Assembly: GCA_963575745.1 (NCBI GenBank) | Contig: CAUYUJ010019275.1 | Span: 1-64,000, forward strand | From: Prorocentrum cordatum | Taxonomy: Eukaryota; Sar; Dinophyceae; Prorocentrales; Prorocentraceae | Direction: 5' to 3' | DNA length: 64,000 nt | In this document: positions 56,091 to 64,000 of the stretch, one piece after another | How the letters are laid out: every line of letters starts with the position of its first letter | Numbering within the stretch: position 1 is the first letter of the stretch | Program-made: the position numbers and the translations under genes | The notes under the pieces: model-generated | What the model was told of the DNA's origin: nothing | What the model saw: the letters and a program-made list of their open reading frames with translations, nothing else | Databases searched by the model: none

Positions 56091-56246
56091 GGTCGGGCAC
56101 GTCCCCCTACAGGCGGATGATGGACGAAAAAAGAAAACATAGTTAAAACAATACACCAAACATGCTCTAGAATCATAAAAACAAATCCTCCCCCGACTAT
56201 TGCTTGACTGTTCTTGGAGATCCTCCTGTAGAGGGACACGCCCGAC
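56091..56246. mobile_element. MITE-like element, GGTCGGGC family
   Basis: Left GGTCGGGCACGTCCCCCTAC AGG, right arm reversed GTCGGGCGTGTCCCTCTACA GG. Preceded by TTA (56088-56090) and followed by TCA. 156 bp; the interior shares GGACGAAAAA and the AT-rich middle with 25151-25302. Confidence 0.8.
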
Positions 56247-56581
56247 TCAGCAGCACGAGAAGGACGCGCGATGAGGGATAAAGATGCCGAGGGTTGGACG
56301 CTCGAGGATCGAGGACTCGAGGCTCCATCCTCGACCGCCGGCCAGCGGCCGCGCGCACCGCGCGAGCCTGCCCTGCGGGTCGGAGCGGGCCCGGCGCGGG
56401 CGGCCGCCCGGAGGGAGGCGAAGACTCTGCAGAGGCGGAGGGCTCCTCGCCATCGCTCGGACGTCCGTTCCTGGTGCCGTTGTGGGCTGCGTGCACGCGC
56501 CCTCGTTCGCTGGATGCCCCAGGCTGCTCCCAGAGATGGTCTGGACTCTTCCTGGCGCTGGCTTCGCCGACGAAGCTAACA

Positions 56582-56791
56582 TTAGGGGAACAAAAAGTAG
56601 CATAAACGTAAAAACTCCGAGGTCCGCGCGGATTTCTCGGATCCGCGCTGGACCCCCCTCCCTGGCGCGCGGAGCGCGCCAGGGGCGGCGCCGGCGGCGC
56701 CGCCAGGGGACTCCAGCGCGGATCCGTGAAATCCGCGCGGATTTCACGAGTTTTTATGTTTATGTGTTCATGCCATTTTTCGTTTCCCTAA
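56582..56791. mobile_element. Foldback element, TTAGGGGAACAAAAA arms
   Basis: Long inverted arms: TAAAAACTC, GGTCCGCGCGGATTTCTCGG, ATCCGCGCTGG on the left, with reverse complements at 56709-56765, plus terminal TTAGGGGAACAAAA / mirrored TTTAGGGAAACGAAAAA. The loop is itself palindromic (CTGGCGCGCGGAGCGCGCCAG). 210 bp. Confidence 0.8.
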
Positions 56792-56926
56792 ACATGCACG
56801 AGCCCGAGCGAGGCCAAGCCTCTCCCTGGCCCCTGCCTCGTCGGCCACGCGTGCCGCTGCGCCGACAGCGGGCCAGGCGCACACTGGCGCGGCGGGCCGC
56901 GCGGGCGGGGAGAAGGGGAACAAAAA

Positions 56927-57166
56927 CGATGCGCATCCTTTTCGTCCGTGGGGGATCTCCGCGTCCTGGCGGGCGCTCGATTGTCGCGCGCTGAAAGCGC
57001 GCTCTCCCTAGGGGAACAAAAAGTGGCATAAACATAAAAACTCTGAGGTCCGCGCGGATTTCTCGGATCCGCGCTGGACCCCCAGGGAGAGCGCGCTGCC
57101 AGCGCGCGACAATCGAGCGCCCGCCAGGACGCGGAGAGCCCTCACGGACGAAAAGGATGCGCATCG
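56927..57166. mobile_element. Foldback element with 84-bp arms enclosing part of another foldback
   Basis: Arms 56927-57010 and 57083-57166 are near-perfect reverse complements (CGATGCGCATCCTTTTCGTC …). The 72-bp centre (57011-57082) nearly matches the left arm of the neighbouring element at 56585-56657 (GGGGAACAAAAAGTGGCATA …). Confidence 0.85.
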
Positions 57167-58599
57167 TTTATCCGACCCCTATCTCAATGGGCGTGGTCTG
57201 GGCCCAACTGGCCGACTTGCCCCCCTGGATGGGGATACAGGCAGTTGTCCTTCGGGCTTCGAGGAGTATATCCCCAACTGAGGTGGTGAGACGGTGGGGC
57301 TCGAGGTGTCGATGGGGACGGGGACAAGGATCGGCTAAACGATACTGGGCAAGGGCAACCCCAGGCGTCCGACGAGACGCGGCCAACCCGACAAGGCTGC
57401 CGAGGTGGACAGTGCTTTCGGTGCCTCGCCCCGGCCACAGCACACGGCTCGCGACACGGCCCTCGGCGCAGCACGGCGGCACACCGTACCGCGGGCGGCA
57501 CCAAGCACGGCGCCCGGCCCGGCCAGGCTCGGGACAGCACCGCACGGCACGGCACGCGGCACACCACAGCAAGCTTAGGAGGCAACCTCGGGGAGGTCTT
57601 CGTCGGAAGGACTGAGGAGAAGTAAGCCCCATTGGGGGGCTGCTACGCAGGATTAGGCCGCGGATGAAGCGGGATTAAGCAGGATTAAACAGGATTAAGC
57701 TGTATTTCGGACCTGGGCAAAGCCTGAATTTGACCTCCCAGGGGTTGCATCCGAAGCGAGCATATCGAGTCCAGCGCGGCGACGAAGGAGGGACGAGGAA
57801 TGAATCGGCCGAATCTCCCCCCTGGGCCGAGGGCCTCTGGAGTCCTCCTGCCAGGTCGACGTTGAACGAGGAGCCCAAAAAGCCGCCCGACAAATGGGAA
57901 GCCATGACTGCGGGTGCCAGTCCTTTCGCCAACTGATGCCTCGGTGACCACTTCACAAAGGGCAGCCCGTTCAGACGAATATTGTAATCAAAACGAGTGC
58001 GTATAATTACGCATGGTGTTGATGTAGATATTCTTGTCTGCGTGATGGGAGATTGGGTGGGGGGGCGATGGTGACCGACAACTTCCAAGGCATCGGGGCG
58101 CCAATAATCCAAGGTCACGACGCCACCCACGAGACCAACAAAGGCCTCCAGCAGGTCTCTCTCCAGCAGGTGGCGGTATTTGCCGAAAACCATTGACGAT
58201 GCCCTTGATGCTCATAGTTTGTTGTTTGCGCTCTGTTGGTGTGATATGTCTGTATTGTACATTCCGTTCTAGAGGAAGCGCGCGATGGTGAAAACTGCCA
58301 GCTTCCCAACTGCTGGGAAGAAGACTCAGCCATGCAAGCATACCGCTGGCGGCGTAAACCACACCCATCAACAGACGCTGCGTCGACGGTGCCGCCCGCG
58401 GACCCCTCATTTCAATGTTGCGTTCGCGGCCGGTATCAGGGTGCAAGCAACGGCATAAAATCATCTTGCTTCGAGCGATCCCCGCCTTAAGCGTAAGCGT
58501 TTGTTCCCGACGGCGCGCGGTCGCCGAATTGGTCGACAACTGCCGTTTCTGGATTCAAAAACGACTCAACCGAGTTCCATGTAGTCCCGTTCCTTCATG
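57167..58599. other. Intergenic, no supported gene
   Basis: 57647-57705 has four to five GCAGGATTAA-type 10-bp words. CACGGC/GCACGGC words occur at 57470-57560. A minus-strand frame of 183 codons (58539-57988) has no domain. Confidence 0.45.
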
Positions 58600-60520
58600 T
58601 TCTGCTCTATTATGTCCTGTTCTGTTCTCGACATGCCAGCGTGAGTTCGTGACGCTTGTGACGTTAGATGCTTCGTCTGGTATGATGTCCCATTTCACTT
58701 GTATGTTGATCTTCTCATTGGGAATAGAATGCTATGCTCACCTCTGTCATCATATGGAATGAAATAGTATGATACGATAGACTTTGTGGCACCATTATGG
58801 TTCAGCATATAATATAGTATGATATGTTATGCTAGTGTGGTTCGCTATGTTTCGCTGTCGTTACATGATATGTTCTGTGATGCTGACATGGCATGATCTG
58901 ATCGGTTCTGCCATGGTGTATTATGCTATGTTGTGGTATGTCGTCTTCTGTTGTGTCATGTTCTGCCTTGGTATGTGATGTGATGTTATGACGGCTCGGC
59001 CCTGTATGGTATATGGTGATCTACCCTGCAAGGCTGTATCGCTATGCTCTGCTGCCGTCGTATGATGGGTTCGGTGATGCGGCGTCATTCTATGATACAT
59101 CCTGTCAAGGTGTTTTCTGTTATGCTCGGTTTGATATGGTGTGTCGTGTTCTGTCGTCGTCTGCTCTGTCATGTTCTGCTCTGGTATATTGTGTGATGTT
59201 ATGTTATGCCTAATTGTGTCATCACATTGCTATGTTCTGTTCTGCCGTGGTCTGTCATGCTCGTGTTATGTTATGCCATGGTCTGCTGTGTAATGTTGTG
59301 TACGTTCGTGTTCGTCGTCGCTACAATATGCTGTCGTGTTACGGTCCTCTCTGGGAGGCCGTGTCATGATATGTTATGGAATGTAAGGGTGTGTTATATA
59401 ATGGTCGGCTCTGTTCTGTCATGTTCTGCTGTGTCGTCTTCAATTATGGCATGTTCTGCTCTGGTGTGTTCTGTGATGGTTTGTTTGTTGACGGTCGGCT
59501 ATGTATAGCTGCCGTGTTATGTTATGGTCTGCAATGTCGTGCCATCATATGAGTTCTTGTGTCCAGGTGCGGTATTGTATGCTCGGTTCTGTTATGGTAT
59601 GCTGTGGTCTGTCCTCGCCTGATATGTACTTTTCTGATATGGTCTGTTCTGTGATGGTCCGTTATGCCCTAAGTTGTGATGGCATTGCTATGTTCTGCAG
59701 TGTCCTGTCGTGATCGTATTGTGTTCTGGCATGTTCTGTTGTGTCATGTCGTGTTCTGACGTATTCGTCGTCGCTGTGCTCTGCTGTCGTGTTTCGACCC
59801 TCCCTGTCACGCTAAGCCATGCTATGACCTGTTCTGTCAAGGTGTGCTATGGCATGCTCAGCTCTGGTCTGTTGTGTTGCGTTATGTCGTCTTCTGTTCT
59901 GGCAGAGTCTGTTCAGGTATGTCAGTTGATGTTATGTTGTTTTGACGGCTCGGTTCTGCATAGTATGTGATGTTCTGCTCTGCTAGTCTGTGTCGCTGTG
60001 CTCTGCTGTCGCGTCATGATGTGTTATGCGACGCGGTGTCATGGTATGGTATGTTCTGTCACGGTGTGTTCTGGTATGCTCAGTGTTGTTCTGGTGTGTT
60101 GTGTTCTGTCGTCTTCTGTTCTGTCATGTTCTGTCATGCCCTAGTTGTCATGTAGCTGCTTCGTTATATAATGCCATGTTATGTCATGCTGGCGTTCTGC
60201 AATGCCATGATATGATGTGTAATGTAGTGTTGTGTCGTGTTCGTCGTCGCTGTGCTCTTCTGTCGTGTTATAATATGTTCGGTGATGCTGTGTCATGATA
60301 TGATAAGGTGTGTCAGGGTGTGTTATGTTATGCTCGCCTCTGTTCAAAAATGTTATGTTATGTAGTCTTTTGCTCTGTCAGATTCTGCTCTGGTATGGTA
60401 TGTGATGTTCTGTGATTCTCTGCTTTTCCGTGATATTGATATGCTATGTTCTGTCATGTCATATCATGCTCTGCTCCGTTCTGACATGTTCTGTTATGTC
60501 ATGTTGTGTTCTGTCGCTTT
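58600..60520. repeat. Degenerate satellite of TGTTCTG / TATGTTATG words (~1.9 kb)
   Basis: Short words TGTTATG, TGTTCTG, TGTCATG and GGTATG alternate without fixed period. A recurring phrase resembling GTCGTGTTATGATATGTTCGG..ATGC appears about every 300 bp (for example near 59050, 59330, 59790, 60005, 60260), suggesting a higher-order unit. Confidence 0.85.
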
Positions 60521-61467
60521 CGTCGAGGGCGCGAGGCGGGACACCTGGACTCTCGGGGATCATCGGGACAACTTGGGGTCTGGCGGCCGCGATATGCAAG
60601 GTGGGGATGGGCGGGGGCGAGGCGGGATACTCGGCACCACCGGGACAGCTTGGGGCCTGGCGGCCGCGGTGTGCAGTGCAGGGTGGGGTTGGCCGGAGGG
60701 CCTGTTATTGAAATCTAATGACCCCAACCTGTCGGGTGGGGAAACAACTTCCAAAACTCCACCGCCGAGGCAACCCCGTTTTCAACATTGACATTGGGGG
60801 GCACGGGGGTTCTGAGCACAGCAGCGTTGTTCATTATGCCTGGTGGGCGTTTTTACGCCCGTGGCGGTAGAGAAGGCGGTCGTGACCGAGCCCCGAGCAG
60901 TGCGAGGTGGTGGCCAGGCCCACCCCGTCGTGCGACCAAGAAGAGGCCCTGAACAGCAACGAGGGCAGGCAGGCGGGCGCAGGCGAGAGGACGCAGCAAA
61001 AACGGGAAGGCCGAGGGGCCAGGCAGAGAAACAGCAGCTGCCTAGCAGGGGCCACATGTGGCCCAGGACTTTTTGGTAGCTGTTTAGTAGCTCGATGGTC
61101 GCTGCTTAGTAGAGAAGCAGTGGCTGTTTAATAACTGTTCAGGAGGTGGCTGAGTGAATTTGGCACAGTTTGGGGTTGGGGCTCATTCCGCTCGGGAGCC
61201 AAGCCATTCCCCCACCCCTGGAGGAACGAGCCAAGCGAGTCAATAAACTCGGATGATCATGGATCCGGCGGGTCTGGAGGATGTATCGGGCGCCACGGCC
61301 GCTCCAGAGCGGTCCCAAACGATCCGAGAGCGTTCCACAACGTTCTGGGGCAATTTAGACTCTCCCTGGGCCTGCCTGGTCAGCACATGCAATGGTGTGG
61401 GAATCGACACATGTCTCGGCCATCGCCCCAGTGTACTCCCAGCAGTTCCAAACCATCGCCCCGGCAG
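60521..61467. other. Non-coding; includes a dispersed-repeat copy
   Basis: A ~100-bp imperfect duplication with CTTGGGGTCTGGCGGCCGCG lies at 60570-60680. 61264-61352 is the third copy of the GGCGGGTCTGGAGGATG family. No gene. Confidence 0.5.
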
Positions 61468-61690
61468 GTGGCCACATGCAAGCCATACCCCCACCCCCCA
61501 CGATTTCTGAGTGGGGGTGGGGGTTCACTCCGCTCGGGAGCTCCCGAACGAAGTGAACCTCCACCCCCCCCACCACCCCTGACGATTTCCAAGGGGGGGT
61601 GGAGGAGTTTACTCCGCTCGGGAGCTCCCGAACGAAGTGACCCCCCCTTAGAAATCGTGGGGGGTGGGGGTAGGGTTCACATGCGGCCAC
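61468..61690. mobile_element. Foldback element with 43-bp arms and internal palindromes
   Basis: Arms GTGGCCACATGCAAGCC… (left) and, reversed, GTGGCCGCATGTGAACCC…, both ending in CACCCCCCACGATTTCT. Two inner copies of the palindrome CCGCTCGGGAGCTCCCGAAC (61530, 61613). 223 bp, non-coding. Confidence 0.8.
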
Positions 61691-62605
61691 CGACTTAGGA
61701 AACCTCACCCTGGACTGCGTGGCCGTGAGAGACCACCAACTACGTCTGACTGGTGTGTTCATACGGCCGAAACATGAAGCCCTGAATGCAATAACATGTT
61801 CACTTCTTGGAAGGCTTCACCCGGCTTCCGCTGACCTTCCGCTGGCGGAAGCAAGCGAAGCCGCCGCCGTGTTATTCCGCCTGCTCTCGCCGAGAGCAGG
61901 AGTCGCCGAACGTGTAGCACATTCTGACCGACCCCAGAGATGTGAATCCACACTCTTTTGCCTCGCGGCCCTGCGCACGGCGACACGGCGTAATTATAAG
62001 GTTGGAAAACAACAGTTCGCGCGCGCGTCGATGTAAATACACGCATGGGCATCGCGTTCATCCATGCGTACATGCATGTGCGCCCGTTCGCTCTGGAAAG
62101 AAGCGCGATACACGGAGAACAGCCTACTTGCTGCTAGCCATGCTTTTCGCATGCAGCACGAATGTTCATGTTGCTGGCTCAACGAATGATCCGTCCCACC
62201 CTCCCATCCATGAATCAACGCGGTGCGTGAGAAAACCCCATGGTCAAAACCTGCCGTCCTGCAAGTACAAGCTGGGTGGTACACCGTGTTTGCATTTCTC
62301 TGGACGTACTCGTCGATATCTGCATCTGACACAACTGCTGGTCCAGGATACACCTGGGGAGACCAATCCAACATGCGGGCTCTGGCAGACATCCATCGCA
62401 TGCGTAACACCCCATCCGCGTACGCAGTCACTTTTACCATTTAGAAGACATGTCACCCTCCAGACGCAAAACAGAGAGCAAGCAATCGAGAACCTCAGTT
62501 CACTGACAAGGGCACACATCAACGCAAAACTCAAGGACGGCATGACCCAGAATGGTCATGTGCTTGACTTAGCGGGACGGTGGCCGATTAGCACTAGCGG
62601 CAACA

Positions 62606-62640
<35 letters not shown>

Positions 62641-62744
62641 CACCTATACGGCCACCCTGCAGGTGATAAGGAGGTTGGGGGGGAGGGGGGCCAGCAATGG
62701 GCAACAGTGGTGATTGTTGGTTGCCATCGATCCCATTTTCGATC
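61691..62744. other. Intergenic; (TA)n at 62610-62632
   Basis: No supported gene. The longest frame (plus, 270 codons from 61942) ends in the TA microsatellite and lacks domain features. Confidence 0.45.
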
Positions 62745-63100
62745 CCACTATTGATCTCACTCGATCGATCTCAGTATCGATATCACTCGATCGATTTCAC
62801 TGTCGATTTCACTCTGGATCTCGCTACCGATCCCACTAACGATCTCACAATCGATATCACTATTCGTCTCACTATCGATATAATTATTCATATCGCTATC
62901 GATTACACGATCGATCTCGGTATCGATCCCACTCGATCGATCCCACTATCGATCTCACCACCGATCTCACTATCGATATCGCGATCGGTCTCACTATAGA
63001 TCCCACGATCGATCTCTGACTATAGATATCACAATCGATCTCACTGTCGGTCTCATTATCGATCTCACTATCGAGCTCCCTATCAATCTTACTGTCGATG
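62745..63100. repeat. Degenerate 12-bp repeat, ATCGATCTCACT words
   Basis: About 28 copies of ATCGAT(C/A)TCACT variants. Confidence 0.9.
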
Positions 63101-63104
63101 TCAC

Positions 63105-63345
63105 CACGGGACAACATGGGACACCACGGGACAACGACGGGACACTAACGGGACACCAGCGGAACACCGAGCGCCACCGGTTGCCGAGCGGAAAACCCTT
63201 TGGTCCGGCCGCGGCCCAGCCACGACGGGACACCGGCGCCAGCGGGACACCAGCGGGACACCGGCGGGACACCGCGCGCCACCGGTTGCCAGGCGGAGAA
63301 CCTGTTGGTCCAGCCGCGGCCCAGCCACAGGAGAAGTTCCTCTCC
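63105..63345. repeat. GGGACACC words and a ~103-bp tandem duplication
   Basis: GGGACACCAGCGGGACACCG words enclose two copies (63172, 63275) of a segment with CACCGGTTGCC and CCGCGGCCCAGCCAC. Confidence 0.85.
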
Positions 63346-63774
63346 CGTGCCCACTGAGATGCTCATAACTAAGTCCTGGTAGTTCAAAAGAAATTGTGGA
63401 AGTTGGGTTGAAGTTGTGGAAGATAGCTTGTCACTTTTTTGCTTGTATTTTTGGAAATTAACTTCCCCCTATCTTAAACCACTCTATCCCCTAACTTCCC
63501 CCTATCTTCAACCACTCTAGATCCTGTAAGTTTACAAGTTGCCGAAAAAAAGGCTGCGAATACAGATTTATTGTTTTGGTCAGCCGCGCTTTGCGATGCC
63601 AGCGCTTGCGCTCCAGCTCACTTCAATCAAGCGCGTTGCGCTGCAGTTTGCTTCAAACGTACCAAGCTCATTGCGCTCCAGTTTGAATTCAGTCATGCGC
63701 TTCGCGTCCCCTTCGTCTCCTCCTCCTTCTCCTCCTTGTCCTCCTTCGCCTTCTCCTCCTTCCAACGTACCAAG
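63346..63774. other. Spacer, no gene
   Basis: AACTTCCCCCTATCTTMAACC occurs twice (about 63460, 63497). GCGCTTTGCG words occur near 63590-63700. Confidence 0.5.
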
Positions 63775-64000
63775 CTCCTCCTCCTCCTTCTCCTCCTCCT
63801 CCTCCTCCTCATCCTGCTTCTCCTCCTCCTCCTGGAGCCTGGAGCGTGAAGGTCTGTATTTCCTCCAGGATGCCGAGGAGGAGGAGGAACTCCCCCTCCC
63901 CCTCCCCCTCCTCCTCCTCCTCCTCCTCCTCCTCCCCCTCCTCCCCCTTCTCCTCCTCCTCGTCGTCCTCCTCGTCGTCGTCCTCCTCCTCCTCCTCCTC
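63775..64000. repeat. (TCC)n arrays at the window end
   Basis: TCC units at 63775-63835 and 63895-64000 with a short GGAGGAGGAGG inversion at 63870-63890. It continues past the window. Confidence 0.95.

Overview
The window looks like nuclear DNA of a dinoflagellate. The decisive marker is the 22-nt dinoflagellate spliced leader (DinoSL, core GTAGCCATTTTGGCTCAAG). It is present as one exact copy and four decayed copies, each embedded in the genome a short way upstream of a minus-strand reading frame. In dinoflagellates this is the mark of an mRNA that was trans-spliced, reverse-transcribed and reinserted. Other support: a C5-DNA methyltransferase gene carrying such a relict leader, LINE-like elements with an APE endonuclease and reverse transcriptase, one-way gene orientation over tens of kilobases, and huge amounts of simple-sequence DNA. 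I cannot name the species.

Layout. From 1.5 to 41 kb every credible coding unit is on the minus strand. From left to right these are: an RNase H fragment of a retroelement (1.5-2.4 kb); a two-exon zinc-ribbon protein gene of unknown function (4.4-6.8 kb) with a relict leader; a complete C5-cytosine methyltransferase gene (7.4-8.6 kb) with a relict leader; a small unknown ORF (9.1-9.5 kb); a large multi-exon gene resembling a transposase-like dinoflagellate family (10.7-15.3 kb); LINE-A, with leader, ORF1 and ORF2 (APE+RT), 16.4-22.2 kb, inactivated by a frameshift and by loss of one catalytic aspartate; LINE-B, with leader, ORF1 and ORF2 (APE+RT+RNase H), 32.7-39.9 kb, broken by a nested 552-bp insertion, a frameshift and an in-frame amber stop; and an unknown retrocopied gene (40.0-41.1 kb) with a perfect leader. 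LINE-B and this last gene lie head to tail and are bounded by three copies of the same 14-bp sequence, as expected of serial or dimeric retro-insertion at one target.

The remaining DNA (22.2-32.7 kb and nearly everything after 41.1 kb) holds no gene I can support. It is built of trinucleotide microsatellites (GGA/TCC, CAT/ATG, GAC), word-like satellites (TATGC, CATGCATA, TTGCTTGGCA, TGTTCTG-type), an 11-bp minisatellite, a 90-bp satellite directly joined to (CAT)62, degenerate arrays of CAAGAGGCCCC-like words, and a dense set of short foldback/MITE-like elements with terminal inverted repeats, especially at 41.4-44.7 kb and 56.1-57.2 kb.

How it fits together. The coding content is mostly retroelements and retrocopies inserted in the same direction. 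Their leaders show that trans-spliced transcripts are templates for genome growth. LINE-A/LINE-B type machinery (APE plus RT) is the plausible agent that copied the methyltransferase, zinc-ribbon and other leader-bearing mRNAs. This is inference from shared structure and is not demonstrated here.
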